Of a DNA stretch of 64,000 bases, positions 39,001-46,289 are shown piece by piece. This DNA comes from Pelecanus crispus (lineage: Eukaryota; Chordata; Aves; Pelecaniformes; Pelecanidae): the NCBI RefSeq assembly GCF_030463565.1, contig NC_134643.1:218974583-219038582 (forward strand), given 5' to 3'. Position 1 is the first letter of the stretch; each line of letters begins with the position of its first letter. The notes beneath the pieces were generated by a model. The model was not told the DNA's origin. It saw only the letters and a list, made by a program, of their open reading frames with translations, and did not search any database. The position numbers and the translations under genes are program-made.

Positions 39001-42000
39001 ACCACAAGTTCTCAGGCTACGGTTTTTGTAACACTGGTACATGCGCTGAAGACAGAACGCAGAGGTGCAAGACAAGGCTCCCCCAAGGTCAGAAAAGCTG
39101 CCTGATTCCAGACCCTCCCCACTATGCTATAAGGTTATTCCTACTTGGGCAAAGAGAAGTAAACGGCTCTTGGATACTTCACCAAGTCTTCCCAATCAAT
39201 CTGAATTGTGGTCACTGACACAGCTGCCTAGAAAGAAGCCATTCAGATAGCGGTGGTCTTCTTGCAGAAGACTGTACATCCTACACATCATGCTCTATGC
39301 GAAGTTCAGTTTTGGATGGATTAATTTAACACACAAATCACAAGCAACCTTTTAGCAAGCAAGCTACCAAAGCAGAAGCAAGAACAGTCTTGCCTACAAA
39401 AGTCGTGCTAGTACATCACAAGAGCTGAAAGGGAGACCAACTTCCCCAATGTCGACACAATTTGTTGATGTAAAGATGTGGGTGATGGCAGAGTTTCTCC
39501 TTTGAGGGCCATCTACTAACCTAGGTCAGTATGAGGTACCTTTATACTGGGGTAATTTCACTTCTGCATTGGAGGAGTAGAGGGCTGAAAGGCATCAGTT
39601 ACTGGGGGGGGACAGAAATCACACCCCCAAGCCGAAAATAAAAGTTGTTGAGGATGTACACAGTCCAGTAAGCAAGCTAAGATCCTAGTCACACTGACAC
39701 AGGCATTGCTTGACTTATTTCTCATTATTCTAGACTTTAACCCCATTGTCAGGGATGTCTGACTCAAAATGGTAAACAGGAAGAAGTTCATCATAGATGA
39801 GTGTTGAGCTGAACCCTGACCCTGTTACTTCTCCCTTTTTATGAAAGCAGACTTAAGTATCATTGCTTCTCAGTAAAAGGCTAGCACTAAACCCTCAGGC
39901 AACGCTACAGGTCTATAGGCCGTCATGCCAAGAGGCTCCATTTAGAGACTGTAATTCCACATGAAAATTCTCAGCTTCTGAAATTCCTTTCTCCAACATG
40001 CAATGTGAATGAATTGTTCACAGTGCTCAAGAGGTATTTTTAACCAACAGAATTCATGCAAGAAATCTACTTAGACTTTTCGAATTTTTCTTTCGTGGAA
40101 GTATTAGACGTTTCAAGACTATTAAAAAAGATTTTTTTTATAGAAGTAGGTATAAGAAATGTGTCCTTTTGTGATAGTGTAATATTTTGCCATATTATAA
40201 AATCACTTTCATATTGCATGATATTATATAAATAAATTTTAATTGATGCTGAAAACCATCAAAGGGATAAACAAGAATCAAAATAGGAGCTTTAGGTAAG
40301 AAGAAAAACTCAGCAGCACGGAACAGCAGCAGATGATTCATGCCATCAGCAACTATAATGTAAGTAATTAAACTTCAACAATCCTGAGAGGTGGCAAAGT
40401 ATCACCACCCCTGTTTAGTATGTTAATCATGGTATTTATGTTCCACTACAGGATCCTAATGTAATTACAAATTCCCAGACAGCAGCACTCAGCACGTTTC
40501 ACAAGGGCTGAAGAGTCTGCCTATCCGTTCTGCGTGCTGCGTTACCAATGAAGAGCAGTCTTACGCCCTCCGTGTGATTCGACCTCTTATGCTAACCCTA
40601 CATCTTTCAATTGCCAGACGGCAACATTCAAATCTTTGATGAATACAAAAAATACATTAATATACACACATCTCCCACCACGCTCAGCAATACTAGTAAG
40701 CCTTTGGACAAGGAAAGCAAGGATTTCAAGGCCTGTGAATAGGACCCCTCTTCACCACAGCAGCCGCTCTCAGCCAGTACGATTTTGCTTGAAGTAGGGA
40801 AAAAGAACGTGGGAGAGACTGAAGGGAGCAAGATGTGGCATCACCTTTACAACAGGATGTCACGGGGACTCTTCCCTCCCTTCTCTCAACACCTATCTGC
40901 CTCCCAAAATCTACAGATCTTGGGTACAAGGCAGCTCTGCTGCTTTGCTGGCAACTGGAGGGCATGCTGCCATCTCTGCCGATAGCCGAGGAGAATAACC
41001 AGGTGATACCACAACCCAGAAGGGATGAGGTCAGAGGTGTAACAGCACAGTGACAAAGGATGGCACTGAATTAGCATCGCTGATACTATGACAGCAATGT
41101 ACAAGAACTGACACGCCACAACAATTAGGTGTCACGCTTAGAGTTACAACACTTACCGCAGGATTGATATCCTGGCCAACATGGACCACACACTGCAGAA
41201 GGTGTCTGCAGTAAGTTACCAAAATATGCTTCAGGGCTATTAGAAGAGCTAAAGGAGGAACCCAAATCTCAAATCACGACCCGAGTGATTGAAAAGCATT
41301 AGACAGAGGTGCTTTCAAGACACAGGATTTATGCAGGGAGACTGCTGGAAGAAGAGTGCTCCCAAACCAGTAACACAGCCTACAGAAGAATATAATCTGA
41401 ATGTATGGATTTGTCACTAAAACTGTTCCCAGCCCACCTCTCACACTCCTCATGACAGGGACCTTGACTCTAAAAATCATTCCGTAGCTATTCAGGATAA
41501 TCTTACATGGGTTATCTGTTTTCTTCAGGTCTGTTCTCTCTGAAAGCGTAATCATCCCATTTTGCTCATTCCATCGTAAGTTCACCTTCTACAAAGTTGA
41601 AACAGGAGATGTTCAATCCATGTATCATCCAAGATGCCTGTGAATTAAACACCTTCTCCTTCCCTAAACACCTTCTCCTTCCCACCACTCCCTACGCAGA
41701 CCAAGGCATGAAATTCAGATGCAGGCTACAAGCCTCATTGTAATCAAAACAAGAGAATATAGAAAAGCGTCCTCTCCCCTTACTATGCCTCTCAGTAAGA
41801 AGAACCATTACTTCCCCTGCAAAAATCAAGTAGAGCACAGGTGAGGGTGCAGACATTCCCTGACACATACAAAGGCACTGCTGACTTGTGAAAGCCTATA
41901 AACAAGCAGGGCTTCAAGTTTTCTGCAAGGGGGCACACCAGCACTCATAGCCCTCTGTTCTGTCCACGTGCTGTGGATTTTGCCACCAAGTTGTGAAGAG

Positions 42001-43232
42001 AATTGTCAGAGCAGACAGGAAAACAAAGCTCAGATTAGTAGCAGAAGTCTATCCCATATTTAAAGCAAACAACCAAGCAAAACACCCCACAACTGCTATT
42101 TGCAGTCAGCATGCAACTGAGGCCCCTGGCCCCTCTCTGCCAACGCGCTGTGCAGAATGTTTTGGAATACAGACTTTGGTGCTAGGATATGGCATGTAGG
42201 TACGGGAGAGCAGGCTACTTGTCACTTTAAATAGAATCACAGAATTGTTTAGGTTGGAAAAGACCCCTAAGATCATCCAGTCCAACCATTAACCTAACAC
42301 TGCCAAGTCCACCACTAAACCAGTTAAAGGTAGGGTAATAATTAATTTCACATTTCCTGGCTTGGTGGCTGGATTAGTTTTTATTGAACATAAAACTAGG
42401 AATCACTAAGGTTGGAAAGGACCTCTAAGATCATCCAGTCCAACCATTAACCTAACATTACCAAATTCACCACTAAGCCAGTTAAAGGTAGGGTAATAAT
42501 TAATTTCACATTTCCTGGCTTGGTGGCTGGATTAGTTTTTAATGAACATAAAACTAGGAATCACTACAGTTGGAAAGGACCTCTAAGATCATCCAGTCCA
42601 ACCATTAACCTAACATTACCAAGTCCACCACTAAACCAGTTAAAGGTAGGGTAATAATTAATTTCACATTTCCTGGCTTGGTGGCTGGATCAGTTTTTAA
42701 TGAACATAAAACTAGGAATCACTAAGGTTGGAAAGGAGCTCTAAGATCACCAGCCCAACCACCACCCCAACACCCCCACGCCCACCACACCGTGTCCCCA
42801 AGTGCCACCTCTGCCCCTTTTCTGAACCCCTCCAGGGATGGTGACCCCACCGCCTCTCTGGGCAGCCTGTTCCAGTGCCTGACCACAGGCGCAACTTAAC
42901 CAGAACACCCCAGGCCCGGAACACTTCCCGAAAGGAACGAGCACCGCAACACCTGGCCGCCCTCAGCAGGGAGAACCGTGCCCCCCCCGCCGGCCCGCAG
43001 CTCCCCCCGGCCCCGGCACCGCTCCGCAGCGCCCGGAGGGGAGCGGCGGCCGCCCCAACAGCGGCCTCTCCGTTACGGGGAGCTCCCGGGGCGGCGGCGG
43101 GCTCCTACCTGCTGCTGGAGGTAGCGCGTCAGGTAGGGGGCCGGTGGGCGGCGCGGCGCCCCGGCGGCGGGGGGGAGCGGGCAGGGCGCCGGGCGCGCCG
43201 AGGAGCAGGAGGAACAGGAGGAGCCGCAGCAT
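8834..43232 (-). CDS. PRCP: PRCP, lysosomal Pro-X carboxypeptidase (9 exons, frameshift in exon 1)
   Basis: Serine carboxypeptidase of family S28 that removes C-terminal residues following proline (angiotensin II/III, alpha-MSH) and activates prekallikrein. It works in lysosomes and at the cell surface. Coding exons read on the minus strand: 43232-43109, 25730-25590, 24457-24356, 24033-23852, 22297-22140, 19156-18984, 16764-16600, 14179-13992, 9038-8834. All have AG/GT borders, and phases agree from exon 2 to the stop. With exon 1 counted as 41 codons the product is about 478 residues (human 496). The nucleophile motif GGSYGG places Ser at about residue 164. Asp (GGLDPW) is at about 416 and His (GAHH) at about 441, the human spacing for the Asp-His pair. 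The N terminus is a leucine-rich signal peptide. Oddity: exon 1 is 124 nt from its ATG and therefore one base out of frame with exon 2 (see findings). The gene is divergent from DDIAS and shares its promoter. Confidence 0.93.
9039..13991 (-). other. PRCP: PRCP intron 8
   Basis: About 5.0 kb between exons 8 and 9. It contains one CR1 3' fragment near its 3' end (9273-9778). The remainder is AT-rich unique sequence with no other feature I can support. Confidence 0.8.
9273..9778 (-). mobile_element. CR1 LINE 3' fragment ([12 protein letters not shown] group)
   Basis: Begins with the inverted CR1 tail (attcatagaatcatagaaca, then gggttggaagggacc). Read on the minus strand it encodes the C-terminal reverse-transcriptase region, including [20 protein letters not shown] and [15 protein letters not shown]. 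It is 5'-truncated at about 9778, where similarity stops inside the 'CIQLWG' equivalent. It shares the HKKDMD signature with the copy at 22.7-23.5 kb and differs from the HYKKDIE copies elsewhere in the window. Confidence 0.9.
13992..14179 (-). CDS. PRCP: PRCP exon 8
   Basis: The acceptor TTTCTTTCAG precedes GCTTGCACTGAG ([10 protein letters not shown]), and the donor is TTCAG|GTGGGCC. 188 nt, entered in phase 0 and left after two bases of a serine codon. It contains the conserved GVRPRPSW and [14 protein letters not shown] segments of the S28 fold just before the catalytic Asp exon. Confidence 0.95.
14180..16599 (-). other. PRCP: PRCP intron 7
   Basis: 2.4 kb. More than half is a minus-strand CR1 (14296-15672). 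A short ATGG-type run and a G tract lie near 16275-16305. Nothing else recognised. Confidence 0.8.
14296..15672 (-). mobile_element. CR1 LINE with reverse-transcriptase remnant, 1.38 kb
   Basis: 3' end at 14296 (catagaactgtttaggttgg). On the minus strand two overlapping frames (15676-15284 and 15297-14347) together cover most of the CR1 ORF2 reverse transcriptase. Visible are the [15 protein letters not shown] entry block, [17 protein letters not shown], a motif-A segment with [24 protein letters not shown], and the catalytic FADDTKL motif. A frameshift near 15330, beside a T run, separates the frames. It is 5'-truncated, lacks the endonuclease part, and cannot be autonomous. Confidence 0.93.
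16600..16764 (-). CDS. PRCP: PRCP exon 7
   Basis: 165 nt, 55 codons, phase 0 at both ends. The acceptor ends TTTGTTGCAG before GAAGTCTGC, and the donor is TATCAG|GTATGT. The peptide runs [20 protein letters not shown]... to LGQLGWYYQ, matching the helical SKS-insert side of PRCP. The acceptor's pyrimidine tract contains a run of 13 C (16782-16794). Confidence 0.95.
16765..18983 (-). other. PRCP: PRCP intron 6
   Basis: 2.2 kb with no recognisable repeat or gene apart from the C13/G13 homopolymer next to exon 7. It is AT-rich single-copy sequence. Confidence 0.75.
18984..19156 (-). CDS. PRCP: PRCP exon 6
   Basis: 173 nt. The acceptor TTTATTAAAG precedes ATGCAGGTTTA, and the donor is ATACAG|GTAATG. 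Its first two bases complete an Asp codon started in exon 5. It encodes [16 protein letters not shown]... and [20 protein letters not shown], ending PLPAWPIQ, which is highly conserved in PRCP. Confidence 0.95.
19703..20023 (-). mobile_element. CR1 LINE 3' fragment
   Basis: Starts with cagaatcatttaggttgg and runs through the short CR1 3' UTR into the ORF end (equivalents of [13 protein letters not shown] are readable). It is cut off at 20023 by the tail of a second CR1 piece. Confidence 0.9.
20024..20092 (-). mobile_element. Short CR1 tail fragment abutting the previous one
   Basis: agaatcatagaatcatttagg followed by ttggaaaagatccttaagat is a CR1 3' tail that directly abuts the 5' break of the preceding fragment. 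It fades into unique sequence after about 70 nt. It is either a separate severely truncated insertion or the tail into which the neighbour inserted. Confidence 0.7.
20190..20263 (+). tRNA. tRNA-Ile(AAT), probably a decayed copy
   Basis: 74 nt with the full cloverleaf order: acceptor GGCCAGT / ACGGGCC, anticodon stem TGGTG / CACCA closing the loop CTAATAA (anticodon AAT), and T arm GCGGG TTCAATC CCCAT with a good B box (GGTTCAATCCC). Weak points are a mismatch in the D stem (GCGC against GAGC), a C-A mismatch in the T stem, and no run of four T within about 20 nt downstream for RNA polymerase III termination. Compared with the vertebrate tRNA-Ile(AAT) I remember, most differences are CpG changed to CpA, as expected for a silenced methylated copy. 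It is on the opposite strand to PRCP, in intron 5. Confidence 0.75.
20280..21840 (+). mobile_element. CR1 LINE, 1.56 kb, with duplicated 3' end
   Basis: Begins 'tggcttgccaatgtgac' only 17 nt after the tRNA relic. Encodes the reverse transcriptase from the [18 protein letters not shown] block through [17 protein letters not shown] and FADDTKLGG to [21 protein letters not shown]. The readable frame breaks near 20620. After a first 3' end (cctttccaaccttaatgatt, about 21640-21655) a second 3' UTR unit follows (about 21656-21798), then five ATTCTATG-like repeats. The same extra unit is amplified at 42.2-42.9 kb. Confidence 0.93.
21799..21839 (+). repeat. CR1 terminal (GATTCTAT)n repeat
   Basis: Five consecutive copies of the 8-nt CR1 tail unit at the 3' end of the plus-strand element. 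This is the longest such tail in the window. Confidence 0.9.
22140..22297 (-). CDS. PRCP: PRCP exon 5
   Basis: 158 nt. The acceptor CCTTTGCAG precedes AGCTCTGGCAGCC, and the donor is TCAACAG|GTGAGA. It encodes [20 protein letters not shown], then the [16 protein letters not shown] segment, ending [14 protein letters not shown] is a hallmark block immediately after the nucleophile region. Confidence 0.95.
22298..23851 (-). other. PRCP: PRCP intron 4
   Basis: 1.55 kb, about half occupied by a plus-strand CR1 fragment (22684-23488). The rest is unique sequence. Confidence 0.85.
22684..23488 (+). mobile_element. CR1 LINE 3' fragment (SPQHKKDMD group)
   Basis: Plus-strand copy starting inside the C-terminal reverse-transcriptase region ([12 protein letters not shown]-like) and carrying [20 protein letters not shown]. 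It ends with tctaacccaaactattctat. Several frameshifts and an intact CR1 3' tail indicate moderate age. It is closest to the copy at 9.3-9.8 kb. Confidence 0.9.
23852..24033 (-). CDS. PRCP: PRCP exon 4 (nucleophile exon)
   Basis: 182 nt. The acceptor TTTTTCTCAG precedes GATTCC, and the donor is GTAGCTGG|GTGAGT. It encodes [19 protein letters not shown]..., then [20 protein letters not shown] and YPHVVAG. Ser in GGSYGG is the catalytic nucleophile of family S28. Confidence 0.96.
24034..24355 (-). other. PRCP: PRCP intron 3
   Basis: 322 bp, the shortest intron of the gene, with GTAAGT donor and TTTTTCTCAG acceptor. No other content seen. Confidence 0.9.
24356..24457 (-). CDS. PRCP: PRCP exon 3
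   Basis: 102 nt, 34 codons, phase 0 at both ends. The acceptor TCCAACCAG precedes GGTTTTATG, and the donor is TTCAGT|GTAAGT. It encodes [20 protein letters not shown] and then [14 protein letters not shown], including the conserved EHRYYG motif of S28 peptidases. Confidence 0.96.
24458..25589 (-). other. PRCP: PRCP intron 2
   Basis: 1.1 kb of AT-rich unique sequence. No repeat or gene recognised. Confidence 0.85.
25590..25730 (-). CDS. PRCP: PRCP exon 2
   Basis: 141 nt, 47 codons, phase 0 at both ends. The acceptor TTGTTCTTACAG precedes ATTGATCAC, and the donor is AATACA|GTATGT. It encodes [20 protein letters not shown], then [20 protein letters not shown] and FCNNT, the start of the mature peptidase core. 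Confidence 0.96.
25878..26218 (-). mobile_element. CR1 LINE 3' fragment
   Basis: Starts gattcatagaatcgtttagg. The minus strand encodes the CR1 C terminus ([40 protein letters not shown]). Its 3' UTR carries an extra segment with 'ccaatcaagggtagacta', shared exactly with the copy at 57.4 kb, so the two belong to one subfamily. Confidence 0.92.
29809..29902 (+). mobile_element. Very short old CR1 tail
   Basis: 'gtcctgagcaacctaataca' through 'ctggaccaggtgacatgcgg' and 'cccttccaaaactctattct' follows the order of the CR1 3' end (gagcaacctg, ggactagatgacc, ccttccaacc, attcta). About 95 nt and strongly diverged. Confidence 0.6.
34907..35477 (+). mobile_element. Solo LTR of an ERVL-type avian endogenous retrovirus
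   Basis: 571 bp bounded by TGTCCTGG...ATGACA. It has a TATA box (TATATAAA, 35163-35170), then a 16-G run (35173-35188), a TA-rich stretch with TTATTA repeats, an ATTAAA poly(A) signal near 35341 and a C/T-rich R-U5 end. It resembles the common LTR starting 'TGTCCTGGTTTCGGCTGGGA' that I recognise from bird genomes. No internal gag-pol sequence is present on either side. The flanking pentamers (TTAGG and TTGGA) do not form a clean duplication. Confidence 0.85.
42232..42886 (-). mobile_element. CR1 LINE 3' fragment with tandem 158-bp 3' units
   Basis: Starts with the tail tagaatcacagaattgttta. A block containing gttggaaagg, cctaagatcatccagtccaa and tttcctggcttggtggctgg then recurs, with equivalent bases at 42405, 42563 and 42721 (spacing exactly 158). 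The ordinary CR1 C-terminal region (equivalents of LREVV, HWNRL) follows and stops at 42886, next to the CpG island. Confidence 0.9.
42251..42724. repeat. Tandem repeat, three 158-bp units
   Basis: Three units of exactly 158 bp differing at only a few positions, plus a fourth partial unit. Each unit is one CR1 3' UTR (tttaaaggtagggtaataatt-like core) joined to the next. The near identity of units 2 and 3 indicates recent amplification or conversion. Confidence 0.93.
43109..43232 (-). CDS. PRCP: PRCP exon 1 (signal peptide; frameshifted)
   Basis: ATG at 43232-43230 opens [20 protein letters not shown], a typical signal peptide. The exon ends CTCCAGCAGCAG|GTAGGA. The last codons, read in the frame required by exon 2, give [11 protein letters not shown] followed by IDHFGF, the bird counterpart of the human YSVLYFQQK-VDHFGF junction. 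From the ATG, however, the exon is 124 nt, so the start frame and the junction frame differ by one base. In the ATG frame the junction would make GAT TGA, a stop. A run of seven C (43169-43175 on the minus strand) lies between and is the likely site. Confidence 0.8.
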
Positions 43233-43268
43233 GGCCGGGACGAGCGGCAGCCGCCCGCCGCCCCACTG

Positions 43269-43275
43269 CTTTATA
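43269..43275 (-). promoter_or_regulatory. PRCP: TATA-like box upstream of PRCP
   Basis: The minus strand reads TATAAAG about 37 nt before the PRCP ATG, within CpG-rich sequence. If used, transcription would start near 43245, leaving a leader of only about a dozen bases. Upstream CpG-island starts are equally possible. Confidence 0.4.
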
Positions 43276-43410
43276 GCGGCCCCGCCGCCCCCGCCCGCCG
43301 GCTCTGCCCCGAGCCGGCCCCGCGGCGAGCGGCGGGCGGCGGGACCCAGCGGAGGGGGCAGTGCCGCGCGTGCGCCCAGAGCGGGCAGCGCGGTGCGACT
43401 CGCCCCCAAA

Positions 43411-43702
43411 GGGGCGGGGCTCTCCCGCCCGCACGTGGAGGGGTGGGCGCTAAGTAGTGGGGCTTTGCGATTGGCTGCGGAGGCGGGGATCGCTCGCGCG
43501 CGCTTTCGCGGTTGGCTGCGGCTACTCGGGTAGGGGGTTTGGGTCGCGCGGCGTCCTCCGTGAAGGACGGCGATTGGTTGCTTGGAGCACGTGATCCGCC
43601 CTTCTCGCCTCTAGGTGCCCCGTGAGGGGCGTGTGAGAACGAGGCTGGCATCTCTTATTGGGTAAATGAGGCGGCCCTGCCTCCGAGCTGCGTCACGATT
43701 GG
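43411..43702. promoter_or_regulatory. GC box, E-box and CCAAT-box cluster
   Basis: GGGGCGGGGC at 43411-43420. CACGTG at 43432-43437 and 43588-43593. ATTGG (CCAAT on the minus strand) at 43470-43474, 43573-43577, 43657-43661 and 43698-43702, with a GTTGG variant at 43511. Spaced CCAAT boxes of this kind are typical NF-Y-driven bidirectional promoters. CACGTGA fits E-box factors such as USF or TFEB, the latter relevant to a lysosomal gene. Confidence 0.6.
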
Positions 43703-44023
43703 GCGAGCGCCGCCTCCTCCCTGCCCCCAGCAACGGCCCTCAGCAGCGCGCACTTCCGCCTTGCGGGCTCCCCTCAGAGCCTGGGCTGCCCTGGGCCGGG
43801 GCTGAGGAGGGAGGCCACGGCCACTACCACCGCCACCGTAACGCCTTTCGGCCTTTCCCTCCCCTGCGCGCCTGAGGGCACCGAGGGCAGGCGGCGCCGC
43901 CGCCAGCGGCCGCTCCCTTGCCCGGGTGACAGCGCTTCACCGCTTCCCTTCAGCGCGGCCGGGAGGCGAGGACGCGTTTTGGTCGCGGAGCGCTAAAATA
44001 GGCGCACCGGTGAGAACGACAAT

Positions 44024-44035
44024 ACTCGAGTAAGT
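44024..44035 (+). other. DDIAS: Candidate donor of the DDIAS non-coding first exon
   Basis: ACTCGA|GTAAGT (exon end at 44029) is a near-consensus splice donor at the right distance downstream of the promoter. A DDIAS leader exon is needed because the ATG exon has its own acceptor at 46273. A competing donor, ACCG|GTGAGA, lies at about 44009. Not proven. Confidence 0.35.
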
Positions 44036-44215
44036 GAGGCGTTCGCTGGGTGTTGAGCAAAGCTTAAAGCGCCCAGGACGAGTGGCGGGGCTGGGGCGAG
44101 GCCAGGCGGCTCCGTCCGGCCTTCAGCGTCCTTGTGCTGTGCCGGGCCCGGCTGCTCGCTGTCGGCCTCCGGGGGCGGCTCGGGGCCGGAGTGGGAGGAG
44201 GCTGCTGGTCAAGGG

Positions 44216-46273
44216 GTAAAAATTGCAGTGTGAGGCCTGTTACAACCCTTCTTGTGTGTTTTGGGGTTTTTTTAGGGAGAATTTAAGGCAGTGGGCCCAC
44301 TAGAGGGCACCAGGCGCTGATGGAAATCTCGTCGGGCTTCAGGGCTGTTGGACGGCGACGCTGGCGACGGCTGGCGGTGGGGAGCGCCTGGAGTGCTGTG
44401 TGATTCCCTGGCTGGAGATGTGGGCCCAGAGGTTTGTTCTGTTTGGTTTGTTTAAAAAAATAAAGTAAACCAGATCTATTTGTACTGTTCTTTTTTAATG
44501 TATGTCCAGATGATGAGTACTGTATTTCTACTAAAGAGAAATAGAGGTGTAGCTCTTGAGTCTGTTTGCTCTAAAGGGAGCTCTTACCAGAACCTGCGTG
44601 AATATGTACTCACTACGCTTTATCTCCCGTATTTCAATAGAATACTTGAAGTATTCACTGTGTTTTCCGGGGTGTGGGTTTTTTTTTTATTTCTTTAAAA
44701 AGTGCAGATAACAGTATACTTTGTTTATATAGTTCTGAGTTAAAAACCAGCTGGGATGTGAAGCACCTGCTGGTTTCTCCAAGTCCACCTTCTTGGGCAG
44801 TAACAAAATCAGACTTAATTTTATTACTTCTTTTCTATGTATCAGTATGTTTTCCACATATTTTTACCTGATATCTTGTGCTGTAACTAAGACAAAACAG
44901 TTCCGTTTTGACAAGAATTGAAGGCATGCACCTTTTAATATAGTATGTCAAATGAATCTCTGTGAATATGTGTTCTGAAGAGATTTTTTTTTTTCATTTT
45001 GGTTGGCCCCCCAGTAAAGCTTTTACCTTTTCCTACCTCTGTTTTCCTGACCTTTCTGCCATAGGGAGTATTGGGATATCTGACTTTTTTTTTTTTCTCC
45101 TTCTCTGAACTACTCAGAGTAATGAGTTTAGTCAGTCATGTTTTTCTAGTACTCATGTTACATATCTTGTTTTTACCCCTAAGGGCAAAGGGGTAGCCCT
45201 TAAGTTGAACGGTTTTTTTGGTGGCAAAACATGAACAAAATATTGTTGCTAATTATTGAATGCTTTTTAAGATGTAAGAGCTGTACTTGAGTTTTCTTTA
45301 TCTCTTTGGCCTTTTGCCTTCCTGAGGGAGTTACAGGATGAAGATGTGACATTAAGTTCCTATTCTGGGTTTATTCTGCAGCTTACATTGAATAGAGATG
45401 TAAATTTAGCTATTACTGTGATAGAAGTGCTTTTGCAAAGAAGGATTTTTAAGGTTTCCTTTAATTCAGCTGTGGAGAACATTGTGGTCATTTAAGTTGG
45501 AACTCTATGATTTGAGGTACTTTAGGGTGTTTTTGTCTACATGTTTCTACCATCTGCTGAGAAAAAAAGTTACCTTTCTAAAATAGGGGAAGTTTCCTAA
45601 AACTTGATATTTTGGACAGTATAGTGATAATAAAGACGATAATTCTGCAGGAAGGTAATGATGAATAAAATTTCTTTCTTTATTTATTTATTTAAATATT
45701 TCAGCATTTATTTGCCAGTTCCATGTGTCCTCTTTGTTGAAATCAATGGTAAATACTGTGGAGCTTTCTCTTTGGCTCTCAAAGGGTATGAATATGGTCG
45801 ATGTTGCTAGCCTTTTTGAGATTTTTCTGGGCATCTTCTTTCAAAGTCGTTGGTATTGAAGGTGTTTGCAGAATTACAAGCATAGAATTGTTTCAGTTTT
45901 TAACTCCATGTTGTGACTTAATTCTAAATTAAGGAAAAAAATCAGAAACAGATTTGCTGCAGTGCTGTGCTCAAGGGTAGCTCAAATAAAGGTTCCCTAA
46001 ATACAAGCGGGAATTTGCATGATTTATCTGCAGTGGTGCGCAGATATCACGAACATTTGCTTCTTATTACATATCTTCATCTTTTTTTCTTTTCAGAGGG
46101 TTAATTAAGGGTAATAATAGATGTTGCCTCAACTGGGCTACCATTTTCAAACAGAAATCATTGTTTCCTGAGGGCTGCCTTTCAAAATGTTCAAACAACC
46201 GAGCTAAAAGCAGTTAATATTAACATCTCATAAAATGAGAACTCTTTGAACCATTTTGGCTTACTTGTTTCAG
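44216..46273 (+). other. DDIAS: Probable DDIAS 5' intron
   Basis: 2.1 kb between the CpG island and the acceptor of the ATG exon. It is AT-rich with several T runs and contains no repeat family I recognise. Confidence 0.5.
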
Positions 46274-46276
46274 GTG

Positions 46277-46285
46277 ATGCTGTGA
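46277..46285 (+). promoter_or_regulatory. DDIAS: Minimal upstream ORF (Met-Leu-stop) in the DDIAS leader
   Basis: The exon starts GTGATGCTGTGAGC. ATG CTG TGA lies five bases before the true ATG at 46290, out of frame with it. It is transcribed if the acceptor TTGTTTCAG at 46273 is used. Confidence 0.5.
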
Positions 46286-46289
46286 GCAC

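Larger units (their letters stand above)
25731..43108 (-). other. PRCP: PRCP intron 1 (17.4 kb)
   Basis: Long first intron with a CAG|GTAGGA donor. Contents recognised: a CR1 fragment (25878-26218), an old CR1 tail (29809-29902), a solo LTR (34907-35477) and a CR1 with tandem 3' units (42232-42886). The remaining stretches (26.2-29.8, 29.9-34.9 and 35.5-42.2 kb) are AT-rich, with short random frames and no exon I can support. Confidence 0.8.
42940..44215. promoter_or_regulatory. CpG island / bidirectional PRCP-DDIAS promoter
   Basis: An abrupt change from AT-rich intron to very G+C- and CpG-rich sequence spanning PRCP exon 1 (43.1-43.2 kb, minus) and the probable DDIAS start region (about 43.7-44.0 kb, plus). 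It contains a GC box (43411-43420), two CACGTG E-boxes and four ATTGG motifs. The two genes run away from each other from this island. Confidence 0.85.

Noticed and set aside
42251-42724. Regularly spaced repeats as a CRISPR array
   Set aside because: The whole 158-bp unit is repeated with no unique spacers, and it is CR1-derived in a vertebrate genome.
43081-43090. Alternative PRCP exon 1 donor CTCCCC|GTAACG that would restore the ATG frame
   Set aside because: Weak donor with no exonic consensus. It would discard the conserved [13 protein letters not shown] junction, which is perfect at the CAG|GTAGGA donor.
42963-43409. 148-codon frame starting at an ATG at 43409 as a longer PRCP N terminus
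   Set aside because: It would put about 60 residues of GC-rich composition before the signal peptide. The promoter-like TATA and CpG content lies in that part, and PRCP starts at the signal peptide.
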